Below are positions 1 through 9,537 of a stretch of 64,000 nucleotides of DNA, piece by piece (within the stretch, counting starts at the first letter, position 1; the number at the start of each line of letters is the position of its first letter). Location of the stretch: contig NZ_QMFA01000006.1 in the NCBI RefSeq assembly GCF_003285005.1, positions 124,001 through 188,000 on the forward strand. Reading direction: 5' to 3'. The translations under genes and the position numbers were made by a program. A model generated the notes under the pieces. The model saw only the letters and a program-made list of their open reading frames with translations. It had not been told where the DNA came from and ran no database searches. The stretch comes from Paenibacillus sp. YN15 (GTDB taxonomy: Bacteria > Bacillota > Bacilli > Paenibacillales > NBRC-103111).

Positions 1-1
1 C

Positions 2-100
2 CTGGAGGGCAAAGATGAAGTGGAGGGACATTTTTTCCTGATTCCCGATCCCGAGTCCTTTGACAGAATTTTTGCAGCGTTGGGAGTGCCTCACGAATGA
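2..100 (+). CDS. cheC: CheC, C-terminal end (partial)
   Basis: Only the last 32 codons are in the window; the frame is open from the left edge and ends in TGA overlapping the cheD start by 4 bp. The visible tail (LEGKDEVEGHFFLIPDPESF) is the amphipathic end typical of the CheC/CheX/FliY phosphatase family. CheC dephosphorylates CheY-P and binds CheD, which is encoded next; the ATGA overlap implies translational coupling of the two partners. The identification rests on this tail plus its place before cheD and sigD, the order of the B. subtilis fla/che operon. Confidence 0.8.
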   Translation: MEGKDEVEGHFFLIPDPESFDRIFAALGVPHE

Positions 101-591
101 CCCAAGACGGAATAATCAAGGTTGGAATGGCAGACTTGAACGTGGCCGTTTTGACAGGCATTCTGAAGACGACGGGCCTCGGCTCCTGTGTCGGCGTCAC
201 CCTGTACGATGCGAAAACCAAAATCGCCGGCATGGCCCATGTGATGCTGCCGTCTTCGGATATCGCCAAGGAAGGAAACCTGAACATTGCCAAATATGCG
301 GATACGGCGCTTCCCGACATGATTGCCCGGATGGAAAAGCTGGGAGCCGCCCTCAGCCGGATGGAAGCAAAAATGGCCGGCGGCGCGCAAATGTTCGCCT
401 TCTCCAACAACAGCGATACCATGCGGATCGGCCCGCGGAATGTGGAATCCTGCAAAGAAATGCTGACCCGGTACCGGATTCCGCTGCTGGCGGAGGATAC
501 CGGCGGCAACTACGGCCGGACGATTGAATTTAATTGCACAACCGGAGGCCTGATGATCCGGAGTGTACAACACGGAGTAAAGGAAATATAG
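97..591 (+). CDS. cheD: Chemoreceptor glutamine deamidase CheD
   Basis: 164 residues, the family's normal length. CheD deamidates specific glutamines of methyl-accepting chemotaxis receptors and, in Firmicutes, also stimulates CheC as part of an adaptation loop. The catalytic Cys31 lies in the motif GLGSCVGVTLYD and the paired His48 in MAHVMLP, spaced as in the family (Cys to His 17 residues). It starts inside the end of cheC (ATGA overlap) and is followed 2 bp later by a small membrane protein gene and then sigD, so it is a late gene of the flagellar/chemotaxis operon. Confidence 0.95.
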   Translation: MTQDGIIKVGMADLNVAVLTGILKTTGLGSCVGVTLYDAKTKIAGMAHVMLPSSDIAKEGNLNIAKYADTALPDMIARMEKLGAALSRMEAKMAGGAQMFAFSNNSDTMRIGPRNVESCKEMLTRYRIPLLAEDTGGNYGRTIEFNCTTGGLMIRSVQHGVKEI

Positions 592-593
592 CC

Positions 594-1004
594 ATGGCCG
601 GAAATGTGAAATGGAACCTTGTGACAGGATTGATCGGCTTTGCGGGCACCCTGGCCCTATCCATGCCGCATAATATCTTGAAGACGGCGTTCATTCAGAG
701 CCTGTACAGCTTTATCTTTCTTTTTCTGATTACGTTTCTGGCGCGCTGGCTGCTGGGGCTCGTCGCGCAGTCCGCCCAGACCCCGGATTCGGCGGCGGAA
801 GCCGTTTCCCGGGAGCTGGCGCGGGAGGAAGACATAAGAGGCACAATGATTGACCTGGCCACGCCGGATGATGCGCCTGTTTTGTCCCAGACAGAAGCGG
901 ATACCGGATTTGCGCCGCTTAATCCGCCCAAGCTGTCCACCGATCTGGGGGAACGGCAGGTAGCGGATGCTGTAAAGGCATTGCGCCAAATGACTGATAA
1001 ATGA
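594..1004 (+). CDS. Small membrane protein between cheD and sigD
   Basis: 136 residues from the ATG at 594, chosen because AAAGGA sits 7-12 bp upstream and an earlier in-frame ATG (534) lies inside cheD. The N-terminal half is hydrophobic, with two likely membrane segments (about residues 8-25 and 33-55: LVTGLIGFAGTLALS and SLYSFIFLFLITFLARWLLG). The C-terminal half is charged and probably cytoplasmic, ending in DAVKALRQMTDK. B. subtilis has no gene between cheD and sigD, so this is an added member of the operon here. I do not recognise a named family; a flagellar or motility role is inferred from position only. Confidence 0.75.
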   Translation: MAGNVKWNLVTGLIGFAGTLALSMPHNILKTAFIQSLYSFIFLFLITFLARWLLGLVAQSAQTPDSAAEAVSRELAREEDIRGTMIDLATPDDAPVLSQTEADTGFAPLNPPKLSTDLGERQVADAVKALRQMTDK

Positions 1005-1015
1005 GGTGGTGAACC

Positions 1016-1810
1016 TTGACCTTGATGGAGCATAAAACATCCAAAATTTCCCATATGGAGCTGTGGCGCCTGTGGAAGGAAGAAGGCAAGGTTGAAGCCA
1101 AAAAGGAACTGATTGAGCTCTTCCTGCCGCTGGTGGAATTCGTCAGCAACCGGTTAGCCATCGGGCTTCCCCGGAATGTGTCCAAGGAAGATTTGAACAG
1201 CTACGGCATTCTCGGTCTCATCGATGCCGTGGAGAAGTTCGATTACCTGCGGGGATTGCAGTTTGAGACCTATGCCTCCTGGCGAATCCGCGGCGCTGTT
1301 ATCGATGGCTTGCGGCAGGGGGATTGGGTTCCCCGCTCTGTGCGGGAGAAAGCCAAAAGGATAGAAGACGCATACCAAAAGCTGGAGCAGCAATATTTGC
1401 GTTCTGTTTCCGATGAGGAAATGAGCGCGCATCTTCAGATTTCCATTCCCGAATTCCAGCAGATGCTTCAGGACATTGCCGTCACCACCATCGGCTCCTT
1501 CGATGATCCCATCCGGGATGAGGAAGCGGAGACCCGCCTTTCCTTGCTGATTGACGAGCGGGCCGCGAAGCCGGAGGATACCGTCAATGAGGTGTTCCTC
1601 AAGGAAATGCTGGCCAAATCCATTGAACGTCTGACGGAAAAAGAACGGACAGTGGTTTCCCTCTTTTACTTCGAAGATCTGTCCCTAAGCGAAATCGCTG
1701 AGGTCATGTCTCTTTCGCCTTCCCGCATTTCCCAGCTTCATTCCAAAGCAATTCTCCGGTTGCGGGGTGCCTTAAGCCGGTACAAGGAACAATTAATGCA
1801 GAATTCATGA
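1016..1810 (+). CDS. sigD: RNA polymerase sigma factor SigD (FliA family)
   Basis: About 264 residues. Flagellar/motility sigma-28 factor that directs transcription of late flagellar, chemotaxis and autolysin genes. Region 2 is visible at about residues 35-105 (LPLVEFVSNRLAIGLP, SYGILGLIDAVEKFDYLRGLQFETYASWRIRGAVIDGLR in pieces) and region 4 at about 205-255 (LTEKERTVVSLFYFEDLSLSEIAEVM, then the helix SPSRISQLHSKAILRL). The TTG at 1016 has a well-spaced GAGGTGGTG; the ATG at 1025 is the alternative start. It follows cheD and precedes fapA in one continuous operon with gaps under 25 bp. Confidence 0.95.
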   Translation: MTLMEHKTSKISHMELWRLWKEEGKVEAKKELIELFLPLVEFVSNRLAIGLPRNVSKEDLNSYGILGLIDAVEKFDYLRGLQFETYASWRIRGAVIDGLRQGDWVPRSVREKAKRIEDAYQKLEQQYLRSVSDEEMSAHLQISIPEFQQMLQDIAVTTIGSFDDPIRDEEAETRLSLLIDERAAKPEDTVNEVFLKEMLAKSIERLTEKERTVVSLFYFEDLSLSEIAEVMSLSPSRISQLHSKAILRLRGALSRYKEQLMQNS

Positions 1811-1828
1811 GTGTTGGAAGAAGGTGCG

Positions 1829-3241
1829 ATGATGGATGAGCAGGTCCTGCCTTTGGAATATTACGTCAACCTGACGGTGTCCAATGATAAGCTGAAAGCG
1901 TTTGTTCATTTTACAAACGTGGAGCAGGGATTTTCGTGTACGCTGTCCCAGTTGGAAGATCTTCTGAAAAACAACCATATTGTTTACGGCATCGATCAGG
2001 CTGTACTGGAGCAGATCGCAAAGGATGCTGCCCCCTTCATCGGGCAGAAAACAGTGGTTGCCGAGGGCGATTTGCCGGTGGACGGCAAGGACGGTTATAT
2101 GGATTGGGTCTTCGATCTGGATGCGAAAACAAAAAGACCCATGGAACGTGAGGATGGGACTGTTAATTATAAAGAGGTTACATCCATTAACAATATTCAA
2201 AAAGGCCAGATTATCGCCAGGCGCATTCCCGCGGAAGAGGGCAGAAACGGCAGGGCTGTAACCGGGGAGCCGCTGTATGCCCGCACCGGCAAGGAGATCC
2301 GCTTCAAGCTGGGGAAAAACGTCATTACCGATGCCGAGCAGAGCGGCATTTACGCGGCCATTGACGGCGTTGTGGTCAAGACGGACCGGGACAAAATCAA
2401 TGTATTCCCCATCTATGAAGTGAACGGGGATGTGGACTTCAATGTTGGCAATATTAATTTTATCGGCTCTGTGGTGATCCGCGGGAATGTGCAGCCCGGC
2501 TTTAAGATCCGCGCCGCGGGAGACATCCGGGTAAGCGGCGGCGTGGAGGCGGCGGAGCTGGAGGCGGAGGGGGCCATTGAAATTAGCGGCGGAATTCTCG
2601 GCCAGAACAAGGGCAGCGTCAAAGCCGGAAAAACCATCAAAAGCTCGTTTATCCAGGATGGCATTGTGGAGGCGGGGGAGGACGTCATCGTTTCCCAAAG
2701 CATCATGCACTCCTCCGTGCGCGCCGGCCGCTCCGTGGTTTGCCAAGGCACCAAAGGGCTTATTGTGGGGGGCACCATTCAGGCCGGTGAAAAGGTAGTG
2801 GCCCGGACTGTGGGCAATTCCATGTCTACTGTAACCGCTATCGAAGTCGGGGTGGCTCCGGAGCTGCGGAACAAGCTGATGCAGCTGCGCCAAAGCTTGC
2901 GGGAGCATATGGAGAATATGGACAAGACGGTAAAGGCTCTGGTGCTCCTGGACCAAATGGCTGCCAACGGGCAGCTGAATCCCGAGCGTCTCGCCATGCG
3001 GATCAAGCTGGTCCATACCCGCAAGCAGCTGGTGGAGGCCATGTCCGTCATTAAGGACGAAATTCTGGTGATTGAAAAATCCTTGGAGGATACGGATAAG
3101 GCAGCAGTGATGGTCACTTCGACCATTTACGGCGGAGCGAAGGTGGTCATCGGGCGGTTTACCCGGTTCATCAAGGACCCCGCCTCGCATGTATGCTTCA
3201 AAATGGAAAGCGGGGATATTGTAACAACAAGCAACTTTTAG
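1829..3241 (+). CDS. FapA family protein (DUF342)
   Basis: About 470 residues. The middle (roughly residues 160-310) has the repetitive Gly/Ala/Val-rich pattern of the right-handed beta-helix of FapA/polymer-forming proteins (GSVVIRGNVQPGFKIRAAG, GDIRVSGGVEAAELEAEG, VSQSIMHSSVRAG), with an N-terminal mixed domain and a charged helical tail after residue 330 (coiled-coil-like). DUF342 proteins commonly sit in flagellar operons; in Vibrio, FapA affects flagellar assembly. A GTG at 1811 follows the sigD stop directly but lacks a ribosome site; GAAGAAGGTG favours the ATGs at 1829/1832. Role in this organism is inferred from operon position. Confidence 0.85.
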   Translation: MMDEQVLPLEYYVNLTVSNDKLKAFVHFTNVEQGFSCTLSQLEDLLKNNHIVYGIDQAVLEQIAKDAAPFIGQKTVVAEGDLPVDGKDGYMDWVFDLDAKTKRPMEREDGTVNYKEVTSINNIQKGQIIARRIPAEEGRNGRAVTGEPLYARTGKEIRFKLGKNVITDAEQSGIYAAIDGVVVKTDRDKINVFPIYEVNGDVDFNVGNINFIGSVVIRGNVQPGFKIRAAGDIRVSGGVEAAELEAEGAIEISGGILGQNKGSVKAGKTIKSSFIQDGIVEAGEDVIVSQSIMHSSVRAGRSVVCQGTKGLIVGGTIQAGEKVVARTVGNSMSTVTAIEVGVAPELRNKLMQLRQSLREHMENMDKTVKALVLLDQMAANGQLNPERLAMRIKLVHTRKQLVEAMSVIKDEILVIEKSLEDTDKAAVMVTSTIYGGAKVVIGRFTRFIKDPASHVCFKMESGDIVTTSNF

Positions 3242-3259
3242 CGCGGAAGGGGGAGAATA

Positions 3260-3583
3260 ATGAGCTTCAAAGCTGTAGATATGTCATTCGCCGTACATAA
3301 GAATGCCGATGCGGGCCAGCTTCAACGGGAAATTCAGCAGAAGCCCCAGGTGGATCAAATGGCGTTGGCGGCAGTGCAGCAGCGGTTGACGGAGGGCTCC
3401 CGGAAGCGGGCCGAGGGGTTGAAGGAAACGGACAAATCGGAAATCCGCGACAGGCGGGAGGAGAAAAAGCGGCAGCAGGCCGCTGCCTCCCAGACGGCTC
3501 ATGGAGCCTCTGACTCCCCCGGCCAGCCTCCGGCCCTGCCGGAGCATCCCTACAAGGGCCATCATGTGGATGTGTCCCTGTGA
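3260..3583 (+). CDS. Small hypothetical protein of the fapA-swrB interval
   Basis: 107 residues with an excellent AAGGGGGAGA ribosome site. The N-terminus (MSFKAVDMSFAVHKNADAG) is followed by a long, charged, probably helical and coiled-coil stretch (about residues 25-75, rich in Q, R, K and E) and a Pro-rich tail ending HPYKGHHVDVSL. No signal peptide or membrane segment. It lies 18 bp after fapA and 41 bp before the SwrB-like gene, so it is operonic. Function unknown; the position suggests a flagellar accessory protein. It lacks any motif I can name. Confidence 0.7.
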   Translation: MSFKAVDMSFAVHKNADAGQLQREIQQKPQVDQMALAAVQQRLTEGSRKRAEGLKETDKSEIRDRREEKKRQQAAASQTAHGASDSPGQPPALPEHPYKGHHVDVSL

Positions 3584-3624
3584 AATCCCGGCGTACGGGC
3601 CGGAAGAATCGGAAGTGATGGTTG

Positions 3625-4191
3625 ATGAATGAGCCCTACATATATGTTGTTCTGATCGGATTATGCATACTCGTGTTCTCCTTTGTGTTTGCCAAACCGA
3701 AGAAGCAAGCCTCTTCCGAAGCCCCGCAGATCATGCAGGAGGTGGAGGAAACCATGGAGGGTTTCCTGGCGGAGCTGGAGGAAGACAACAAGAAGCTGCT
3801 GGACACCATTGCCCATATGAAGGAGAACCACAATCTTTCCCTGCAAAAAATGACCGAGCGGATGGAACGGCTGGAGCAGGAGTTTCACCAGGAGCGCCAG
3901 GACTGGAAGCGTCTTGTCCTGATGACGGCGGAAAACGCGGGGCAAGCTCAGGCAAGAGCGGCAGCCCCTGCGCCGCCGCCGCAGCCCCTCCAGCCCGAGC
4001 CTGCTCCGGTTCCGGAGGAGCCGCCGAAGCCGATTGCGGGAATCCGCGGCCGGTATGAGGAAGTGCTGCGGCTGCACGATGAAGGGAAATCGGTGGATTA
4101 TATTGCCCGCAAGTGCGGTCTCAATAAGGGAGAGGTCAATCTGATCATCCAGTTGGCCCTACAGGAGGAAGAGGCAATTGCGAAAAAATAG
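3625..4191 (+). CDS. SwrB-like membrane-anchored coiled-coil protein
   Basis: About 188 residues. Layout: one N-terminal membrane helix (residues about 4-22, YIYVVLIGLCILVFSFVFA), a coiled coil (about 40-105, heptad-like EELEEDNKKLLDTI and MTERMERLEQEFHQE), a Pro/Ala/Gln linker, and a C-terminal helix-turn-helix-like segment (YEEVLRLHDEGKSVDYIARK followed by GLNKGEVNLIIQLA). This order and the place after sigD match B. subtilis SwrB (YlxL), which promotes assembly of the flagellar type III export apparatus. A TTG at 3622 is an alternative start. The end overlaps the next gene by 14 bp. Confidence 0.75.
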   Translation: MNEPYIYVVLIGLCILVFSFVFAKPKKQASSEAPQIMQEVEETMEGFLAELEEDNKKLLDTIAHMKENHNLSLQKMTERMERLEQEFHQERQDWKRLVLMTAENAGQAQARAAAPAPPPQPLQPEPAPVPEEPPKPIAGIRGRYEEVLRLHDEGKSVDYIARKCGLNKGEVNLIIQLALQEEEAIAKK

Positions 4192-4696
4192 GCCGTTCCA
4201 ATATGGACTGGGCACCGGCATAATCGCGGGCGCACTGCTTCTGCAGCTGATGATTTCGGCCAAAGGAACGGTTGCGCCGCCGCTTCAGGACATCGGCACG
4301 CCTTCGCCGTCGCCGCAGCTGACCGCCCAGCTGGTGCGGGAGAAGGCGGATACCCTGAACCTCCAGGTCTATGACAAAGGCGTCAAGCTCTACAAGCAAA
4401 ATGAGCTGGACGATGCGGTGGCCAAGGCCGTGGCCGCTGCCAGGGCGGAGGAGGCAGCAAAAGTCCAGGCTGCGCCGGCCAAGGAGATTGCCGTATTGAT
4501 TACGGAAGGCATGTCCGCCTCCATGGTGTCCGACTACCTGTTCCGCAGCGGTGTCATTACGGACAGACAGGCCTTTGATGAAGCCTTGCGCGCCAGCCAG
4601 CTGAATACCAAAATCCGCTCCGGGCTGTACAGCTTTACGGCGGGCCACAATATCCAGGATGTGGTGGACCGTTTGACAACGATTCCTCCCGCCTGA
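4178..4696 (+). CDS. MltG/YceG-like single-pass membrane protein
   Basis: 172 residues from TTG 4178, chosen because AGGAGG lies at 4163-4168 inside the preceding gene. One N-terminal membrane segment (about 8-27), a helical extracytoplasmic linker, then a C-terminal module (about 105-170) beginning KEIAVLITEGMSASMVSDYL that resembles the LysM-like N-terminal region of MltG/YceG endolytic transglycosylases. The catalytic MltG domain is absent, so this is not a complete transglycosylase; it may only bind peptidoglycan. It overlaps the SwrB-like gene and is followed by a strong terminator, making it the last gene of the fla/che operon. Confidence 0.65.
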   Translation: MRKNRPFQYGLGTGIIAGALLLQLMISAKGTVAPPLQDIGTPSPSPQLTAQLVREKADTLNLQVYDKGVKLYKQNELDDAVAKAVAAARAEEAAKVQAAPAKEIAVLITEGMSASMVSDYLFRSGVITDRQAFDEALRASQLNTKIRSGLYSFTAGHNIQDVVDRLTTIPPA

Positions 4697-4700
4697 CACA

Positions 4701-4736
4701 CCCCGCTGTCTCTTTCGGAGGCAAGCGGGGTTTTTT
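4701..4736 (+). terminator. Intrinsic terminator of the fla/che operon
   Basis: CCCCGCT at 4701-4707 pairs with AGCGGGG at 4724-4730, followed by six T. It separates the flagellar operon from rpsB. Confidence 0.85.
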
Positions 4737-4763
4737 GTACATTTTGGGGCCACTATTCGACAG

Positions 4764-4792
4764 TTGCATCCATTGTCAGGTTGTGCTATATT
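4764..4792 (+). promoter_or_regulatory. Vegetative promoter of rpsB
   Basis: TTGCAT (4764-4769), 17 bp spacer, TATATT (4787-4792), with TGC before the -10 (extended -10). The same TGTGCTATA core precedes rimP and rpsO, suggesting a common strong sigma-A promoter type for translation genes. Confidence 0.7.
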
Positions 4793-4798
4793 TATTAG

Positions 4799-4900
4799 CG
4801 GTGTTAAAAAACACACGCTGGCGAATCCCGGGAACGGTGCTCTTTAAACAGAGCTTTTCCGTGGAGATGAAGCTGGCGGAGGGACACTAAAAACCAAATT
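4799..4900 (+). promoter_or_regulatory. Structured 5' leader of rpsB-tsf
   Basis: Between promoter and ribosome site lie a small hairpin (GTGTT/AACAC, 4801-4813) and a composite hairpin: ACGG at 4834-4837 pairs with CCGT at 4859-4862, enclosing GCTCT (4839-4843) paired to AGAGC (4850-4854) with a TTTT bulge on the 3' side. The same arrangement, with nearly the same primary sequence, occurs in the rimP leader at 18519-18572. Probably autoregulatory; the ligand is unknown. Confidence 0.55.
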
Positions 4901-4918
4901 GTGAGGAGGTGTGTGAGG

Positions 4919-5617
4919 ATGGCAGTTATCTCCATGAAACAGCTTCTGGAAGCTGGGGTACACTTCGGTCACCAAACCCGTCGTTGGAACCCGAAAATGG
5001 ATAAATACATCTTCACCGAAAGAAACGGCATTTACATTATCGACCTGCAAAAGACAGTCAAGAAGGTCGAGGAAGCTTACAACTTCGTTAAGTCTGTCGC
5101 AGCAGAAGGCGGCACTTTCCTGTTCGTAGGCACCAAGAAGCAAGCTCAGGATTCCGTTAAGGAAGAAGCTGAGCGCAGCGGCATGTACTACATCAACCAA
5201 CGCTGGTTGGGCGGTACCCTCACCAACTTCTCCACCATCCAAAAGCGGATCGACCGCCTGCATGAGCTGGAGCGTTGGGAGCAGGACGGCACCTTCGACG
5301 TGCTGCCGAAGAAGGAAGTTATCATCCTTCGCAAGGAAATGGAGCGCCTGGAGAAATTCCTGGGCGGCATCAAGAACATGAAGGGTCTGCCGAGCGCACT
5401 GTTCGTAATCGACCCCCGCAAGGAACGCATTGCCGTAGCCGAAGCGCGCAAGCTGGGTATCCCGATCGTTGGCATCGTGGACACCAACTGCGATCCGGAC
5501 GAAATCGACTATGTGATTCCCGGCAACGACGACGCCATCCGCGCAGTCAAGCTGCTGACAGCCAAGATTGCCGATGCCGTTATCGAAGCTCATCAAGGCG
5601 AACAAACAACTGCGTAA
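4919..5617 (+). CDS. rpsB: 30S ribosomal protein S2
   Basis: 232 residues from the ATG at 4919 with GAGGAGGTG 7 bp upstream. Begins [20 protein letters not shown], the signature of S2, and contains the conserved [14 protein letters not shown] and [15 protein letters not shown] motifs. S2 joins the small subunit late and anchors S1 where present. It is followed by a terminator-like hairpin and then tsf, the classical rpsB-tsf pair. The upstream leader with folded RNA suggests control at the mRNA level. Confidence 0.98.
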   Translation: MAVISMKQLLEAGVHFGHQTRRWNPKMDKYIFTERNGIYIIDLQKTVKKVEEAYNFVKSVAAEGGTFLFVGTKKQAQDSVKEEAERSGMYYINQRWLGGTLTNFSTIQKRIDRLHELERWEQDGTFDVLPKKEVIILRKEMERLEKFLGGIKNMKGLPSALFVIDPRKERIAVAEARKLGIPIVGIVDTNCDPDEIDYVIPGNDDAIRAVKLLTAKIADAVIEAHQGEQTTA

Positions 5618-5648
5618 GCAGTGATATAACCAAACGGCAACATAACCA

Positions 5649-5692
5649 GGGGTGGGTTGAAGGTGTAATAACCTATCACCACCCCTTTTTTT
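5649..5692 (+). terminator. Terminator/attenuator between rpsB and tsf
   Basis: GGGGTGG (5649-5655) pairs with CCACCCC (5679-5685), followed by seven T. Located inside the rpsB-tsf gap, it would lower tsf expression relative to rpsB by partial termination, as seen for this pair in other bacteria. Confidence 0.75.
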
Positions 5693-5766
5693 CGGGAAAG
5701 TTACCAAAAGCACAACATCAATTCGACTCCCGGTTCAGGGACGAATACTTTCAGGAGGTCAACTAT

Positions 5767-7300
<1,534 letters not shown>

Positions 7301-7855
7301 ATGGCGCAATCCATTAAGAAAAACGCCGAAGAACGTATGGAAAAGGCAGTATCATCCCTGAAGAAGGAGCTGGCTTCCCTGCGTGCCGGGCGTGCCACCA
7401 CCAGCCTTCTGGACCGGATTCAAGTGGAGTATTACGGGGCCATGACGCCAGTCAACCAATTGGGCAACATTACCCTGCCGGACTCCCGGACCCTGATGAT
7501 TCAGCCCTGGGACAAATCGGTCATGAGCGCCATTGAAAAGGCCATCATGAAATCGGATCTGGGCCTGACGCCCTCCAACGACGGAAACAGCATCCGCCTG
7601 GTCATTCCCGCTTTGACTGAGGAGCGCCGCCAGGAGCTGGTGAAGCTGATCAAAAAATATGGGGAAGAGGCCAAGGTTGCCATCCGCAACATCCGCCGCG
7701 ACGCCAATGACGATATCAAGAAGCTGGAGAAAACGGGAATGCCGGAAGACGAGTCCCGCCGCCACCAGGAGGATATCCAGAAGCAAACCGACAAGTACGT
7801 GGCTGAAATCGAGAAGGTTTTGGCAGCCAAGGAAAAGGAAATCATGGAAGTGTAA
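7301..7855 (+). CDS. frr: Ribosome recycling factor
   Basis: 184 residues, the usual length. With EF-G it splits post-termination ribosomes. The tRNA-mimicking three-helix domain is seen in the N-terminal [20 protein letters not shown] and C-terminal helices [13 protein letters not shown] and [16 protein letters not shown]; the small domain motif [14 protein letters not shown] is intact. Starts one base after pyrH stop; ribosome site AAAAGGGAG lies in the end of pyrH. A hairpin follows. Confidence 0.97.
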   Translation: MAQSIKKNAEERMEKAVSSLKKELASLRAGRATTSLLDRIQVEYYGAMTPVNQLGNITLPDSRTLMIQPWDKSVMSAIEKAIMKSDLGLTPSNDGNSIRLVIPALTEERRQELVKLIKKYGEEAKVAIRNIRRDANDDIKKLEKTGMPEDESRRHQEDIQKQTDKYVAEIEKVLAAKEKEIMEV

Positions 7856-7858
7856 CAC

Positions 7859-7887
7859 AACAGCCCCTTTTACCTAAAGGGGCTGTT
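7859..7887 (+). terminator. Hairpin after frr
   Basis: AACAGCCCCTTT (7859-7870) pairs perfectly with AAAGGGGCTGTT (7876-7887), loop of five. No U-tract follows, so it may be a processing or partial termination site rather than a full stop before uppS. Confidence 0.6.
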
Positions 7888-7927
7888 CGGCCAAATCGGC
7901 CAAAACATGTGTGCCGGGGGAGATGAC

Positions 7928-8701
7928 ATGTTTCATTTGTTCAGAAAGGGAAAAACCGAGGAGGCGGCTCACGGAGAGATCACAAGAGAAGCGCTTCTCC
8001 AGGGCCAGGTCCCCCGGCATGTTGCAGTCATCATGGACGGCAACGGGCGGTGGGCCAAGCAGCGCGGACTTCCCCGCATCGCCGGACACCATAGCGGCAT
8101 GAAGGCGGTTAAACGGGCTACCATTGCCGCGGACGACCTTGGCGTCAAAGTATTGACCATGTATGCCTTCTCGACGGAAAACTGGACCAGACCCCAGGAG
8201 GAAGTGGACTTTCTGATGAAGCTTCCCCAGGAGTTTCTGTCCATTGAGCTAGACGAGCTGGTGGAGAAGAATGTGCAGGTCCGCATGACCGGAATCCGGG
8301 AGGGTTTGCCTGCTCATACACTGGCCGCGCTGGAGGAAGCGGAAACCCGCACGCGGAACAATTCGGGTCTGATTCTCAATTTTGCCCTTAACTACGGCGG
8401 ACGCAGTGAAATGCTGATCGCTGTCAGAGAAGTGGCGGAGCGGGTCAGGAGTGGCGCTCTTCCGGTGGAGGAGATTCAGGAGGACACCATCCAATCCTGC
8501 CTGCTGACCTCCGATCTGCCGGACCCGGATCTTCTGATCCGTACCAGCGGGGAGCTGCGCCTCTCCAATTTTATGCTGTGGCAGATGGCCTATACGGAGC
8601 TGTATTTCTCGCCCTTGTACTGGCCGGATTTTGGGGAGAAGCAGTTCTTCGAGGCGGTGCATGAGTTTCAGAGAAGGTCAAGACGTTATGGCGGCCTGTG
8701 A
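7928..8701 (+). CDS. uppS: Undecaprenyl diphosphate synthase
   Basis: 257 residues from ATG 7928, favoured over the ATG at 7907 because GGGGGAG lies 6 bp before it. Cis-prenyltransferase that builds the C55 lipid carrier for peptidoglycan and wall polymers. Signature motifs: HVAVIMDGNGRWAKQRGLPR (active Asp and P-loop-like), TMYAFSTENWTRP, and near the C-terminus PDLLIRTSGELRLSNFMLWQ. Followed 18 bp later by cdsA, as in most Firmicutes. Confidence 0.96.
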   Translation: MFHLFRKGKTEEAAHGEITREALLQGQVPRHVAVIMDGNGRWAKQRGLPRIAGHHSGMKAVKRATIAADDLGVKVLTMYAFSTENWTRPQEEVDFLMKLPQEFLSIELDELVEKNVQVRMTGIREGLPAHTLAALEEAETRTRNNSGLILNFALNYGGRSEMLIAVREVAERVRSGALPVEEIQEDTIQSCLLTSDLPDPDLLIRTSGELRLSNFMLWQMAYTELYFSPLYWPDFGEKQFFEAVHEFQRRSRRYGGL

Positions 8702-8719
8702 CCCAATGGAGGTATCGGC

Positions 8720-9517
8720 TTGAAACAGCGGATAATCACCGGCGTATTGGCCGGGGGAGCTTTTGTTGCCATGCTGGCGCTGGGCGGTTATTGGTTTTTG
8801 GGACTGGTGCTGCTTATGGCCATCATCGGCTTTGATGAATTTATCCGGATGAACGGGCTGCAGAAGCAGCACTTCACCCGGTTTTTCGGTATGGCGGCTA
8901 CGATTTGCCTGGTTATTCCCTGGGAGACGGACCGGATCGGCTTCGGCTTGCCTGCGGAATCCTTTGTATGGCTGATCCTGTTTGTGCTGCTGGCGGTTAC
9001 GGTGGTCTCCAAAAACAAGGTGACCATTGACCACGCCGCGGTTGTATTCGTGGGCATCATCTATATCGGCTTCGGATTTCATTATATGGTGTCATCCCGC
9101 TGGATCGAGACAGATGGCCTGTTCTGGACGCTCTTGACCTTTTTGTGCATCTGGGCTTCGGATGCGGGTGCTTATTTCGCCGGTGTGGCCTTCGGCAAAA
9201 CGCCCATGTGGCCCACCATCAGCCCCAAGAAGACCATCGAGGGGGCTGTTGGCGGATTGCTGCTTGCCGTAGCGGTGGCGCTGGCCTTCCATTTCTTTGC
9301 TCCGGCTACACTTGGCTTGGGCAGAGCGGCAGGGATCGGCATTCTGGCTGCAGCCGTTGGCCAAATGGGGGATTTGATCCAGTCCGCCTACAAGCGGGTG
9401 AAGGGCATCAAGGATACGGGCACCATCCTGCCGGGACACGGCGGCATTCTGGACCGGGTGGACAGCTGGCTGATTGTGTTCCCGTTCCTCTGCCTGATTT
9501 CCCTTATTCCGCAATAA
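8720..9517 (+). CDS. cdsA: Phosphatidate cytidylyltransferase
   Basis: 265 residues from TTG 8720 with AATGGAGG upstream. Integral membrane enzyme that makes CDP-diacylglycerol from phosphatidic acid and CTP. About eight hydrophobic segments; the CDS-family signature lies near residues 213-240 ([20 protein letters not shown] and [13 protein letters not shown]), and an earlier [16 protein letters not shown] motif at about 149. Sits between uppS and dxr in the conserved uppS-cdsA-dxr-rseP-proS order. Confidence 0.95.
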   Translation: MKQRIITGVLAGGAFVAMLALGGYWFLGLVLLMAIIGFDEFIRMNGLQKQHFTRFFGMAATICLVIPWETDRIGFGLPAESFVWLILFVLLAVTVVSKNKVTIDHAAVVFVGIIYIGFGFHYMVSSRWIETDGLFWTLLTFLCIWASDAGAYFAGVAFGKTPMWPTISPKKTIEGAVGGLLLAVAVALAFHFFAPATLGLGRAAGIGILAAAVGQMGDLIQSAYKRVKGIKDTGTILPGHGGILDRVDSWLIVFPFLCLISLIPQ

Positions 9518-9537
9518 GAAGCAAAGGACGTGCAGCC

